Origin: Kryptolebias marmoratus
Taxonomy: Eukaryota > Chordata > Actinopteri > Cyprinodontiformes > Rivulidae
Assembly (NCBI RefSeq): GCF_001649575.2
Contig: NC_051436.1
Location: forward strand, 13,042,825-13,106,824
Direction of reading: 5' to 3'
DNA length: 64,000 bases
In this document: positions 1 through 12,281 of the stretch, piece by piece
Layout of the letters: the number at the start of each line of letters is the position of its first letter
Position numbering within the stretch: position 1 is the first letter of the stretch
Made by a program: the position numbers and the translations under genes
Notes under the pieces: generated by a model
What the model saw: the letters and a program-made list of their open reading frames with translations, nothing else
Told to the model about the DNA's origin: nothing
Database searches by the model: none

Positions 1-534
1 CGGCCGGCTGCATCCTCTGAATAATGCCGGAACAATGCCGCTCACCTTTTTGCTTTGCTGCTCCTTGGTGGACTGCTGGTTCAGGAGGCTTTCGATCTCC
101 ATGTCCAAATGAGACGACTGGCTTTTGCTGCTCCTGCCCTTCTTCTCGGCCGCGCTCCCCGCAGAGGACGACACCAGCTGAGACGTGGAGGCCGGGGTCA
201 GGGAGGAGGTGGAGGAGGAGTGCGGAGGCGAGGCGGCGCTCTGGAGCGAGGGCGAGAAGCCGCCAGCTCGCTTGCAGAGGGGCTGCTCCTCGGCTTTCCT
301 CTTGACTCCGGCCCGTTGGGCTCCGGTCACTGAGCCGATCATGGCCCAGAGTTTCGTGTGGTCCACAGCTACAACGACTGTGGAGGAGGAAGAGGAGGAG
401 GAGGAGGGAGTTGTCGAAGACAAAGACGTAGAGGAAGGCTGCCGAACCTCGATGAGCTCCTGAGCTGAGAACTTGAGCAGCAGGCTCTGGATGCACCCGT
501 GACCGACAGCGCCTTCGGACTGTGGCGAGATATG

Positions 535-566
<32 letters not shown>

Positions 567-2087
567 GAAAGACGACACGCAGAAAGGCGCTGAGCCTCAC
601 GCTGAGTCGGACTTACGCTGTTGAGCTCATTCGTGATGGCGAGGGAGTCTGTCGGCAGCGACAGGCTCAGATCAGACAGGTATCCCAGCAGCCTCTTCTC
701 CAGTTCAGGGTCGGGTGGTTTCTCGGTCTTCTCCTGAGAGGCGAGCGGAGCTGACGGAGCCGGACTGTCGCTCCTGGCTGCTGAAGCTTCGCCGCTGCTC
801 CCACCGTCTGAGGAGGGACGAAAAAAAGCTCAGAGGAGAAATACACACGCACAACAAGAAACATGAATTTAAGACAGAGCTCGTTGGGATTTAAACTGGA
901 TGACTTCGAAACAAAATGAAATTGAGTTCTATTTAGCTTTGTGTAATTTCAGGCTTGATCAGCGACGAGTCAATCCGACACTTAAAAATATAATTTTATT
1001 CTTTACTGAGACTCAAACACCCACAGTTCATGAACGCACCGTTATTAAGTGACTAGCTTAAACAGCTTCTAAGCTGATGTTTCTGGTATTTGTTTTGTCT
1101 CTGTTGCACATTTCTGTGGCCCACTTTTACGTGACCGTAAACTTAGATGGCACTGACAGGTCCCCTGACCGAAGAGGAGGCTCCTCCCTTCCTAGCTGCT
1201 CACCACTTACACCCGGGTCGTCGCCTGGCGGACTCAAAAGGAACGCGACTCTATTTGCAGATTTCCAGTGATGGGCAGACGATGCTGTGAACCTGGCATT
1301 GTTTTGTAAAAAATAAAATAAACATAAACATACTATTATGAACACATAGTCTAATTCAATAGGAATTTAAAAATAAAGTGGTAATTATAGTTTTTGGAGG
1401 AAAAAAATAAATAAAAACAGGCTAAAATGGGAGAGTTTTTCAAAAATTGGAAACTGAAACCACCCAGAAACATCCCTGATTGGTGCATCTCTCTTGCCTT
1501 TAATTTTAAATACTCTGAAGTTATTGCAAAGGGGGAGAAAACTTGTTTTGATTGCACATAATACTATAAACTCCTTTATATTTTCAAAAAAACCCAACTT
1601 CCTTTACATTGTTCTTGCAAGTCAATTACTTACTTTTTCCATCACCTTATGTAAACTGCATACTTTGTCAAAAAAAAGTGGTATACAACCTTAATTCAGT
1701 TTTGAACCACAATAACAAACATAAACATTAAATCTGTCGGACATAAATAACCTAACATAAGTGGATACAGCCGGTGAAAGTGAACACATTTAAGTCTCAC
1801 TTCCTGCTTTTTAATCAGTTCGTGTGCACCTCCATAAATGATTTTAACTCCGCAGCGACCACCACCCAGCCCGCGGCCCCCGGCCCCCGACCCCCGGNNN
1901 NNNNNNNNNNNNNNNNNNNNNNNNNNNNNNNNNNNNGGCCCCCGCCGCTGTGGGCGCGGGGTCCCCCGGCCTGTGGCTCACCCGCCGCGGACAGCTGCGC
2001 CGGGTCTTTCCGCCGCCGCTGCAGCCTCTCCCGCAGGGAGTCCAGCTGCTTCTTGTGCGCCTGGATGTTGCTCCATGTGTCCGACAT
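1..2087 (-). CDS. mettl3: METTL3, catalytic subunit of the m6A RNA methyltransferase (N-terminal part; rest lies beyond the window edge)
   Basis: METTL3 with METTL14 and WTAP deposits N6-methyladenosine on mRNA in the nucleus. Three coding exons are visible: 1982-2087, 617-807 and 46-519. They join in phase (35 codons plus 1 nt, 191 nt, 474 nt) to give about 257 residues. The start begins MSDTWSNIQAHKKQLDSLRE, which matches the conserved METTL3 leader helix that contacts WTAP. Exon 2 encodes the DPELEKRLLGYLSDLSLSLP region. Exon 3 ends in the conserved IESLLNQQSTKEQQSKK segment. The CCCH zinc fingers and the DPPW methyltransferase domain would lie off the left edge. The middle of exon 3 is a low-complexity Ser/Thr-rich linker typical of fast-evolving parts of this protein. 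An AAAT microsatellite sits in intron 2 near 540-563. Intron 1 contains a 39-nt gap (1898-1936) and otherwise AT-rich sequence in which I see no gene. Identification is from sequence similarity and is firm. Confidence 0.95.
1898..1936. other. Assembly gap in mettl3 intron 1
   Basis: A run of 39 N within a C-rich simple stretch, next to the end of mettl3 exon 1. Confidence 0.95.
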
Positions 2088-2653
2088 GACGAGCCCGCTC
2101 ACACGGGGAGCGCAAACGCGAACGCCGCTCCCGGCGAGTCGCGCTTCGCGAAAGGCGAGTTGAAAAAGTATCCGCGCTTTCGGAGGGACGAACTATGTGC
2201 GGTTCGCGACAAAAAAGAGCGCCGGCTCGCAACTCGAGTATAAAAAAATAAACGTTCCGGGAAACAAATAACCGATTCTTTAGCGGTAGCTAATATCGCT
2301 GGTTGCATTTTCTAAACCAATAAAGCGATATAATCATATTATAAAATACGTAGCCAAACTTTTAATCACATTGTAGCACATATCGTAGCACTTTAAAGAA
2401 TTATTCGTCGGATTAATTTGGAAGACGGTCCACTGTGACTTCCGGTGTCGCTGAAATTAAAAGCCCTTTTCTCACCTTTGTGCCAAACCTGAGCACGTTC
2501 TTTGTTCTACCTTTAAAATATCAGTTTCTATCAACATACAGACAGGAGAGTCTTACATTTAGCATTTATTTTATCTTTTTAGGGGGGAAAACATTTGGTT
2601 CCGTTTCGGCGGCCGCTCCTGTCTTTTGTTTTTCGGCTCTAGTTGAAGCGAAG
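2088..2653. promoter_or_regulatory. Shared promoter between mettl3 and ttc5
   Basis: The start codons of mettl3 (2087, minus) and ttc5 (2654, plus) are 566 bp apart and diverge. The flanks near 2095-2160 and 2605-2640 are GC/CpG-rich, and no TATA box is evident next to either gene. This is the usual arrangement of a housekeeping bidirectional promoter. Transcription starts were not located. Confidence 0.6.
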
Positions 2654-5600
2654 ATGGCGGAGAAAGAAGACAGCGGAGAGCCTGGGAAAGACAAAGACGA
2701 GCTGCAGGCTATGAAGGCAAGTGTTATCCGCAGCACCTCTCAGCTGTTAGGTGTCATGTTGTTGTATGTGGCTGACATGAGCCCGGTCTCATGTGTCGCT
2801 TCTCTTAAGGACGCTTTAAAAAGCAGCTGCAGCTCAGCTGATGCAGAATCAGGTGCATCAGTCTTGTGTTTATTAACGTGAATAGATGGTTCGTTACTCT
2901 ACTTCTCATCTCAGAGCCAGCCTGTTTTGTATTTTTGTTTATCTTGCTCACAAAGCTTTATGCAGCACTTTTAAAGTTTTAGCATCCAATTCTTGAACCC
3001 TTAATGTAAGTATCCATTTCTGCTTGAACCATTTATAGGTCAGAGTTAAATTACTTAATAAATAAATAACCTCTTCAAACTTTCTTTGACAAATGGTTAG
3101 GAGCTGGGTTCAAAATGAGGGGAGAAGTAGCCAAAGTCAAACAAAAGAAAACAGAAGATTGTCAGAAAGCCTGAAGAACTGCTGGATTAGGATCCCTTTA
3201 TAAAACAATACAAGGAAATTTGGCTTTTTAGAAGCAAAATATAAATATGAGGGGCAACTTAAGACCTTTAAATGCATGTTTTGCTTTGATCTGCCCCCTA
3301 TCATCATCATCATCATCATCAGTGCAGACATGGTTTAGTTAAGGGTTGTCGGTCCACTCTCACTATTCCTGTAAAATCATTGGCAGCTTTGAAATAAAAC
3401 ACACAAAGTACACTTCAAAGTGAGCGGCTCTGTTTTTGTTGGAGCGATATGTCGCAGTGTAGACAAAATTCTCCGGGAGAAACATCGCTCCGAGTTTAAA
3501 CGGGTCTCAGGAAGTTCGACTTTACATGACCGAAGTGGCGTTCGGATTTCTTCTCTGGGTTTTACACAATCACAGTTTAAGGTTTTTTGATTTTAGTCCA
3601 ATTGGTTTCCTGCAGAATGTTCAACAGACTGTTGATGTCCCTTAAAGTGTGTAAGCGTTAAGTTTTTTTTGTCTCAAATCACCCCAGAATCCAGCGAAGC
3701 TCACACAGATTATATTTTAACTCAAAATTTTCACTTCAAACCCTGATATTAGGGCTCTTTTTAGCTGTAGGAACCTAAAAATCACTGTGTTACCATAAGA
3801 GTCTTCTACCGTTCGGGAAGTTCTAAGATCTGATTTAACGGTTTTTGTGCAGCTACTGTTTGTTCAAGGCTTACTTTTCAGTCTGTCTCTGTCTGTCCAG
3901 GTGTGTGGTTACCACTGGCACCCACTTTGTTTTGATATCGCTTCTCTTTACATTTATTACACAGTTCATACATCAAAATGTAGTTGTTGTTTTTTTTTAG
4001 ATTATTACAAAGTTATGCTTCAAACTTTGGGCAACATCTTTGAAAATTTCTTCGAAGATCTTCTAGTTTTGTTGTAAGATTTCATAAAATACACTGACGT
4101 TTCTCTTGCTGGCATGCTGTTAGAGAAATGTTTTGTGCTTGGCCACAGCTTTCTTTGTTTTGCTAAATAAGTGTTTTTTTATGCTTAAGGGCCACCGTAC
4201 ATCTCGTTATGCTACAGGCATTATTTGCTCCAAGGTGCTCTTGTTGTCATTTTAAATGAATTTGTTTTTAATGTGTAATAATTGTCACTCACCCACTCCC
4301 ACTCCTCCGTCTCAGGAGCTGGTGGATGAGCTGTACAACTTCAGAGACTGTTACTTTGAGACGCACGGCGTGGACGAAGCTGGGCGGAAGCAAAGCGACG
4401 TGGCGCGGGAGATGGAGCGGACCCTTAAGAAGCTGGAGGATAACGAAGGTGGGCGCCGTTGCATTTTTTCACATCCCCCCTCCCAAAAAACCCAAACGAT
4501 TAGCCTCCAGGTGCACGGGGCTCGCACTCAGACCTCCGTCTGCCCTTTTTTCAGAGCGCTTCAGGCACAGAGCGGAGTTTTTGCTGCAGAAGGGCCGGTG
4601 TCTGAACGTGACGCCGGACTTCAGCGGCGCGGCGGAGGAGTGCCTGTCCCGCGCCGTGAAGCTGGAGCCCGGCCTGGTCGAGGCCTGGAACACGCTGGGC
4701 GAGCAGTACTGGAAGAAGGGGGACCTGGTCGGCGCCAAAAACTGCTTCACCGGCGCTTTGCAGCAGGTAAAGAAGGGGCGAGGAACGTTGACTCCTCACA
4801 CACACACACACACACACACACACTTCTTTGCCTAATACCTCCTCCGTCCGCTCTTTGCAGAACAAGAATAAAGTGTCCCTGCGCAGCCTGTCGATGGTGC
4901 TGAGGCAGCTGCCGGCGGCCGACAACGACGAGAAGGGCAAGTGCGTGCTGGAGAGCGTGGACATGGCCCGGCAGGCCGTCCAGCTGGACGTCACGGACGG
5001 GACCTCATGGTGTGAGTAGAGTAGAGCACTCGGCGTGTTTCAGCGTTTTGATTAATATCATAAGGAGCGTCCATCTGATCGGACAAATAAATCACTCCAA
5101 GTCCACGCAGTCCTTTGGGATACACATTTATATCACAGTAATGGCATGTTTTTATACATCTGATGCAAGTAGTGACAGATCATCCTTCTCTCCAGACGTT
5201 TCAGACTTTATTATTTTTATTGGACTGAACAGGTAAGAAGCGTCTTTGCAGCTCCTAAAAACGCTGTGATATCATCGTTTTGGAAAGGTTGTGCTTTGGC
5301 AGCCTAAAGAAACTAAAAATAATAGGTGTTATAGCTCCAAAAATGGAGTCTTTGTGTGAATGCTCGTCTAAAATTACCTGCCTGTGTGGAAGGATGGGGC
5401 CAAATATATTCAGCTCTAAAAATAAACCTCATAAAGCTGCGGCGCCGGTCAGCAGGATGGCCAAAAGCTGTCGTCAACAAAACAGAGACCGAGTGAGTCA
5501 AAGAGGCACAAGTGTAAAATAATACAGTAGTTTTATTTATATTTAATGTTTAATTCTGAAACGTAGAGGGAATTTTTGGTGAAATAATGTGTGAAACACT

Positions 5601-7995
5601 TTTATTTTCCAGAAAAGACAGTTTTGTTGCCATCAACTGAAACAATGTTAAAAAACTTCTTTTACAAAAAATTCTGGATTCATTTTATTGTTTTAATGAT
5701 TTTTAGGCAGATTTTAAAAAAGCTAAATGATTGGAAGGTTTGTTAAACTGAACGTTTTTTTGTTTTTTTTGCTGTATTTTTGTTCAAAGTTGTCAAAAAT
5801 CTTGGATATTGTTAAAACTTTATTAAACCACCACATAATAAGACACCTTTCAGGTGAGAAAATGTGTTCATATCATAAAACAATAACCTTAGAGAAATAA
5901 AAAACAGAATGTGGGGAAAATAAAACTGATTTAATCGGACCCTGATGGTTGATCTGCAGAGCGTGAACTTGTGGCGTTTGGAGTAAAATAATTGACTTTT
6001 TTTATTGCAGCTCTTTGTAATATTGATATTAAGATAAAGTTTTTATATTTTAAGCCCTGCTGAGGTGTGTTTTAATAAAGAAGAGGCAGGTTTTTGTCGG
6101 ATTTTTGGTTTAAACGCGTCGTTCTTTTTTTTTTTTTTTTACAGACATTCTCGGAAACGCCTACTTGTCCATGTTCTTCACCTGTGGACAGAATCCACAT
6201 TTCTCCCAACAGGCTCTGAGCGCCTACGCCAAAGCCGTGAGTACTCGCGCTCGCTCCGTAGGTTGAAAACACGAGATGTTCGCTCGTGCTTCACTCGCTC
6301 CGTGTCCACCCCCCCCTCCCCGCAGGAGAAGGCAGATAAAATCGCCCCCTGCATCCCGGAGCTGCACTTCAACAGGGCCAACCTCTTCCAGTACGAGGAA
6401 ATGTTCGGCTGCGCGCTCGGCGGCCACAGCCGGGCGGCGGAGCTGGACCCGGGCTGGGAGGAGCCGCGTGAGCGAGAGAGGCAGCTGCTGGAGTACCTGG
6501 AGAGAGTGACGGACCTCGTCCAGAGCAAGGTGGGTGGGAGGAAGCGCTGCGCGGCTCTGTCGGGGGGGGGGACGACAACGTTTTATTACCTCTGAAACGT
6601 CCCAAAACAATCCACAATATCCGTAACTATTCACACGTTTGATTTGAACAAGAACAGAAACTGGCTAAAAAGTGCGGCTCAAGGTGCAGGTAAAGTGTGA
6701 CTTTACCTGCTGGTTAAAGCTCTTGAATGACCTCAGTTTGTAGAATTACAGTTTAATTCTCACCAGACTGACTAACTAACACGGACAGACCAAAGATTTT
6801 AAACCAACTTTAATCTCAAAGATTTTGGAAGCAGTTGTTTTAAGACGGCAGCAGTCTGCTTTAGTCTCGGCTCGCCTCAGACTCTTCATCTCTGTCAGAA
6901 TTAAACTCTTTTTCTCCAACACGAGTTGGTTCAAAGGCATATGAAGCAGGGAAAATACTAACTGATCGTAACTTTTGCACAGCTTCCCTTTAAAATGTCC
7001 AAACTATTCCTTTAATATCAACAAATGACTGAGTTTTTAATAGATCACATTTGAAGGTGTTTTGTTTTTGTGGGGGAGAAAGTAGATTTGGAGGCTTGAA
7101 ACCGAATTGCGATAATTTATTTTTAATTTAGGACTTAAAAAATGAAATGCTGAACTTAAACACCTGTTTTCCATTGTTTGATTAAATAAGGAGGAACCTA
7201 TTATCAATAAAATCTGAGTCAAAAGATTCTGAACAGAGTTGTTATCGATGTAGCTTTTAATGTAGTGTAATTATATTTCTGACCACACGGTGGCAGCAGA
7301 GCGCAGCCTTTGGTATATATTTTTTTTATTTTCCCCTCTTCATACTCTCTTTCCCTCCAGGGGAAAGTCAAAGCCCGTCGGCTGAGGACGATGCTGTCGG
7401 ACCTCAACACATCCGCTCTGGGTCCCTGCTCGTCCCCGCAGTTCCGCTCGCTGTCCGGCCGCGTGGGCAGCCTGACGCCGCAGCCCCTCTCCTCCCTGAC
7501 ACACGGCCAAACGACCGGCGCGGCCGCCCTGGGGAAGGTGGTGTTCAGCCTGGCCCCCGAGGGGCGCATGGCCTTGTGAGTTGTACGCGGGGCAGCTCGG
7601 TTGGGGGGGGGTGTCCGACTGCCACATATGAAAAAATGACAATCCATTTGTCTTCCAGCACGTTCGGCATGGTGGACGGCGAAGAGACGTGCATGCTGGT
7701 GATGGTGTACAACACGGCCGACAGCTGGGGCGTCCTAATCGGCGACTCCGTGGTCATCCCCGAGCCCCACGTCAAGCGGCACAGCATCACGCACAAAAAC
7801 AAGGTCAGTACTCTCGCGCTCGTCGTCTCACCTTGCGGCGCAGCAACCCAGTCTAACTTGTCCTCTCTGCGACAGTCGTTTGATTTTAAAAGCATACGAG
7901 TGGACTCGCCCCTGCTGCTCATCGTCAACGGCAAGAAGCAAAATCTGAAAAGTCAGATTCCTGTTACGGTCAGCTACAAGCACAAGAGCGAATGA
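2654..7995 (+). CDS. ttc5: TTC5 (STRAP), tetratricopeptide-repeat cofactor
   Basis: TTC5 is a TPR protein that acts as a p300/p53 stress-response cofactor and recognises nascent tubulin during tubulin mRNA autoregulation. Nine coding exons join in phase: 2654-2716, 4316-4448, 4555-4766, 4861-5011, 6145-6236, 6326-6529, 7361-7575, 7659-7803 and 7876-7995. They give 444 residues against about 440 in human. Diagnostic stretches are [37 protein letters not shown] (TPR), [14 protein letters not shown], and the C-terminal OB-fold part with [15 protein letters not shown]. Exon 1 ends AAG and the intron starts GCAAGT, so intron 1 is probably a GC-AG intron. A polyadenylation signal lies near 8196. 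The gene is head-to-head with mettl3 and tail-to-tail with ccnb1ip1. Intron 4 (5012-6144) is AT-rich with no recognisable content. Confidence 0.95.
3300..3320. repeat. (ATC)n microsatellite in ttc5 intron 1
   Basis: About seven ATC units in the 1.6-kb first intron of ttc5. The rest of this intron is AT-rich and shows no further recognisable feature. Confidence 0.8.
4797..4822. repeat. (CA)n microsatellite in ttc5 intron 3
   Basis: A run of CA dinucleotides fills much of the short intron between ttc5 exons 3 and 4. Its position 40-60 nt before the acceptor makes it a possible length-polymorphic intronic element. Confidence 0.85.
6655..7015. repeat. Foldback-type interspersed repeat in ttc5 intron 6
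   Basis: The left part (about 6715-6760) carries AAAGCTCTTGAATGACCTCA, and the right part ends in TTTAAAATGTCCAAACTATT at about 6991. Related, partly inverted copies occur in slc7a7 intron 1 (about 28,030-29,035) and in ligase gene 1 intron 4 (about 47,745-48,335). The arms are complementary to each other, so a foldback or miniature DNA element is likely. I cannot give a family name. Confidence 0.5.
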
Positions 7996-8723
7996 AGCCG
8001 GCTCCAAAAAGAACCAAAAAAAAAAAAGACTGAAAGCTTTCGCCAAGTTTGTTTTTCTGATTTTTGAAAGTTCCCAGAGTTTCTGCCTCTTTTTTTTCCC
8101 CTTCTTCTTCCTGTAAATATGTCACTCTGCTTTGTTTATATTTATGATTTCTTAAAAGTTTGTTATTGTGGGGTCCAAGATGGTGTTATTTCATAAATAA
8201 ATAAATGAATACATGAACCTCTGATGTGGGTTTTGACTTCAGTTTACCAAAAAAAAAAAAAGGTGGAAGAAATTGTTTTTTGTGTGTCGACTTGAAGCAG
8301 CAGCTTGTGTATTTCATCTTTAAGACTCTTTTTGTTTTCAGTGGAAACACTGAAACCGATCTAGTCTAACATTTGTCCAACAAGACATTTCACTTCATTC
8401 CTTTTCAGACTTGATTCAGAGTCGGTTCCTAACTGGATATAACCTGTCGTTGTTTTTGCTAAACGTGACGCAATCTGCAAAGACGTTTCTGAGCCAAACC
8501 GCTCTTTGAACGGATTTTACTGCAACACGTGTAAAAAAACAAACAAATAGGAAAACGTTAACAGTTTTACTGGCAACTTGGTATCCCCCAGTTAGCGTCG
8601 CCGCTCAAAACAGGCATAAGGCTCAAAATCAGAACAGATACCGGAGAAACATGTTTAAAGTACGGCGAGAACACCTGGTTCCGAACTGCCGGAACGCGGC
8701 AGCTCGGAGAAGAAATCCGCCTG
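7996..8723. other. Convergent 3' ends of ttc5 and ccnb1ip1
   Basis: These 728 bp hold the 3' untranslated regions of two convergent genes. The ttc5 side has overlapping AATAAA signals near 8196. I see no further gene. Confidence 0.6.
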
Positions 8724-10011
8724 TCAGCGTTTGTTGGTGAATGGGCGGCACTTATCTCTGGCCGGGGAGCTGAACTGGAAGAAGGTTTTGGCTCCGTCGG
8801 GCTCCAGGCCGGAGAAGAACCGAGCGTCCCCCTCGGGGCCGAAGGAGGGGAACTGGGGGGTCGCCTGCCTTCCCGACGCTGGGTGGAAAAGGGGGGCGTG
8901 TTGGTTATCGTTGTTAACAACAAACTTACTTCATGACACTTGTTTTTATTTGAAAAACCCAGTACTCTTATTTAGGTCATTTTGTGTTTTAGTGTTCTTT
9001 CTGGTTCATCTCTTAAGTTTGGGAGATTTTCATGTCTGAAGGATTTACGGGTCGGAGTTAAGTGACTCAAGAAACAAAGGTAGTGGACAGAAGATGGGAC
9101 ACAAAGCAGCCAAAGCACAAGATGCCAAACTACGATCCTCCTGTGACGAGAGCGGACGCGTACCTGCGTTCAGGTCCTGAAGTCCGGGCCGCAGCTGCGT
9201 CTCTCTGTCCCCCACGCCCACCACCATGTTCCGCAGCCTCAGGGAGTCGTAAAGGCCCTGCAGCTTCTGGTACTGCCTGTTCCTCTCCATCAGCCTCTCA
9301 GACACCTCGCTGTACTTCCTCTTGTACTCCTCCATCACCTGGGTGCAAAGATTAAAAAACAAAAACAGGTACGTGTGCAACTTGAGTAATGTCCTAAAAA
9401 AGTGAACGTAAAGGTGGAGAGGTGAGGATCGTGAACCCGTTGGTTCCGGTTTACTTTCTTCAGGGAGGTGATCTCCCCCTTCATGGCGGTGAGCTCCAGT
9501 TCTCTGCTCTGGTTCTGCTGGGTCAGAACCTTCTCCATCTGCTTCAGCTGCGCGTCAGCACGGGAAAGGCTGTACTCCTGATACAGGCGCTCCTGGTGGA
9601 CCTGTAAACATACAGAGGAAGGAGACAAGACTTGACGCCAACGTGGTTCTGCGCGTGCGGAGACGGAGCACCCGCAACCGGGGTCGGTCGTGGAAAACGG
9701 CGTGACGCTTCAACCTGATAGCTCCAGAAGGCCAGAGCGCGGGCGCTGATGTCCAGAACCACGTCGGGTCGCAGGCCTGCCAGCACCATGGCTTTGTACT
9801 CCTCGGAGGGCGACAGCTCCGACCGCACAATGTCCAGCTTTCCGGACAGCGCCGACGAGCAGGCCGGGCAGACGGCCGGGGAGCGGCTGAACTCCCCGGA
9901 ACCGTGCTGGTCGCAGAAAACGTGCGAGCAGGCAGTGACCCAGGCGAAAACGCTCAGCTTGGCCCGGCATTTCGGGTAATTACACAGCAGCGTGTCGTCA
10001 CACACAGACAT
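8724..10011 (-). CDS. ccnb1ip1: CCNB1IP1 (HEI10), RING E3 ligase of meiotic crossover sites
   Basis: HEI10 is a RING protein needed for crossover maturation on meiotic chromosomes and for cyclin B regulation. Four coding exons on the minus strand join in phase: 9715-10011, 9455-9601, 9164-9338 and 8724-8878. They give 257 residues, a little shorter than the 277 of human. The N-terminus carries the variant RING with LLCNYPKCRAKL, TACSHVFCDQHGSGEFSRSP and CPACSS. Next come LSPSEEYKAMVLAGLRPD and a coiled coil (about 100-190) with LMERNRQYQKLQGLYDSLRL. The C-terminal exon is Phe/Pro/Ser-rich and ends TNKR, like the mammalian tail. The first intron starts GTTGAA, a weak donor, but the exon border matches the expected position. 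The start is supported by an acceptor 8 nt upstream (10020-10022), which implies a noncoding first exon. Confidence 0.94.
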
Positions 10012-10857
10012 GGCCGTGACTGTGGAAAAACACAGCGGGTGTTATGTAACGGAAGTAAAGCTGACTTCAATCCTAAACACTTAATGACTGTAACAACACT
10101 TGAGGAAATTTGAGAAAATATTACAAATATTATGATATATTTTATTGAATCATTTTTAGGTGAAGGGTAAAATCTTTGATATTTCAGTGCAGTGCAATTC
10201 ATAAATGTAACTTTCAGAGTATTTGTTCCAGTTTAACTTATTAACCATGAACTTTAACCTTTAAAAATTGGCCTAATTTGACCTCATTTTCCATGTAAGA
10301 GTGAAAACTTTAATGTAGCAACTATTTGCTCCAAAACCTTTTTATTTATTTCAATTAGTTAATTATTACAACATCCTCCTCAGCTGTATTTGTAATGCTC
10401 TCCCGACTTCTAGTCAGTATTTTTAGTGTTAAACTTCAAATAACAGCGCTTATGTTTTCTAACAGCTGAAGAAACAGCACGTTAGCCGCTAATGCTAACT
10501 TCAATGCTAGCTTAAACTTTTCTGACTTTAAAGTTGCCTTAAAGTAGTGGAACTACATTATAAATTTCCCTGTTGTAACATTTTGTGTGACATATAGAAG
10601 TTTACATATTTACAATAAAGCTACCTTTAAAAAGCTATTAGATGCTAATATTAGCAACTGAGCTATTAGCATAGGTATTAGCATAGCATAATTATTAGCA
10701 TATCTCTCGAGGACTTGCTAAAGCTAGCTTGGTTTAACGGTCATGTTAGCTCTCTGTTTAAAACCGTTTTTGAAGTTTTGTTTTTTAAAATATATTTTTG
10801 TCATAACGTAATTAAGTTGGCATTACATATCGTTTCTTCTGTTTTCCGGTATCTTAC

Positions 10858-10940
10858 CAGTTGCTGCAGTTAGCAGCAGGTGATGCGAAATGAATCCTGC
10901 GATCTGATTGGCTGATTGCAGCTCACCTGTCCCATATAAG
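10858..10940 (-). promoter_or_regulatory. Probable noncoding first exon and promoter of ccnb1ip1
   Basis: On the minus strand a CCAAT box (CAGCCAATCAG, about 10905-10915) and a TATA-like CTTATATGGG (about 10931-10940) precede a short segment ending CAACTG followed by GTAAGA (exon edge 10858). That donor would pair with the acceptor at 10020-10022 just before the start codon. Exon limits are inferred from splice motifs only. The intron between (10023-10857) is AT-rich with repeated GCTAATGCTA/TTAGCATA words and no other content. Confidence 0.5.
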
Positions 10941-11711
10941 GCAATAAAACAACAACACTAACCACAACGTATTATTACTGCAGTCCTAAAGGTGGACAGT
11001 TACCCAGCTGGAGAAGGATTTTAATATTAATACTCAGGTGTTTACCATTCAAATTATTGTGGAATAAAAACAGGTAAACATAAACGATCCTCCTGGGTCA
11101 GGATGGAAATGATGAGCTTATGAAATATATATATTTTTTTAGCATAATTAGTTCAGTAATTTGAACAGGATGTCAACAACCGTTAAACAAATATATCATT
11201 CAATTTAAGAAATCACTTCTCTAATATTATTTTATCTGCTTTTTGTTTTTCACACTGACAATGGCAAGTCCTATAATCGGTGTTCTGCTCACATTTAGAA
11301 CAATATTTACCGTAAAGATAAAGTTTTCCACATAAACATGTGAGAAGATGTTTAATATTTAGGACAGATTCTTATGATTTCACTTGTATTTTATTGAGCA
11401 TTTGGTTTGTTATTCTTATACAAAGTCACCATACAGTTAGGACTCATCTATATTTAAAAACCACATAATTTATTCTTTACCAGTGAGAAAAAAACAACAC
11501 AATGGCGTATTAGAAGTAAGTATATAACACTGTGAAATCAGCCATTTTATCTTAGACAGCTTGTGTGCGTTTGTTAAACCATGACTTATCTTTGTACTTT
11601 GAACTTTTTTTTTGTTGAGCAGTTTGACTTTAAGCTCCGCTCGGCTTAAAACGTAATTACTGCCCGCCGCCAAAGGTAAAAGGGCAATAATGCCTTTATC
11701 CACATGTGTTT

Positions 11712-11890
11712 GTTAGTCTGTCTTGTTAGCACGTCTCACGAATCACTGGATGGATTTCAATTAAACGTCCAGACAGCAACCATTGAGTTTACATCTACAA
11801 CTGACCAAATTCAGGGGTCAACCCCACTTAAAGATGGCTGCCACAGACTCAATGGATCGCACAGGTGCTGAACTCAAACTTGGTGTGGTA
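11712..11890 (+). repeat. Degenerate teleost interspersed repeat
   Basis: The words GGATGGATTTCAATTAAACG, AAGATGGCTGCCACAGACTC and AACTTGGTGTGGTAGGAGC are typical of a widespread fish repeat. Related pieces with CTCAGCTACTACCACACCAA occur at about 29,940-30,130 (two copies) and 51,835-51,900. No coding capacity is left. Confidence 0.5.
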
Positions 11891-12281
11891 GGAGCCAAAA
11901 GTCCCCCCCCACACACACACACACAAAAAAAAAACAAAAAAAAAAACGCACTAACAGGTCGAGTGAGCTCGCTTTTGAAGTCTGAACTAAAGAGGCTACG
12001 ACCTCTCGTCGCAAGACGGTCGTAGACTCAGTCTTTGCCATGAAGGGCAGCGGGCGACAGGCATTACTTCAGGGAACGACCGGCCTTTAATGGTCCTGGT
12101 GTTCCAGGTAATCCTAATCAGTTTAATCATTTCACTGGCAGCTCACAGCCCAGTGATCGTCCCGCAGAGCCTCTGACTGCAGGAACTAATGTCAGACATC
12201 TACTTGAACATGGCACCTCCACCGCCTCCTCCCACGCCGCTTTTTATCCATCTCTCCACGTGCTACAGGAGGAAAAGCAGG

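Noticed and set aside
4551..4994. Minus-strand frame over ttc5 exons 3 and 4
   Set aside because: It overlaps well-supported ttc5 exons and includes the CA microsatellite as a poly(Val-Cys) stretch.
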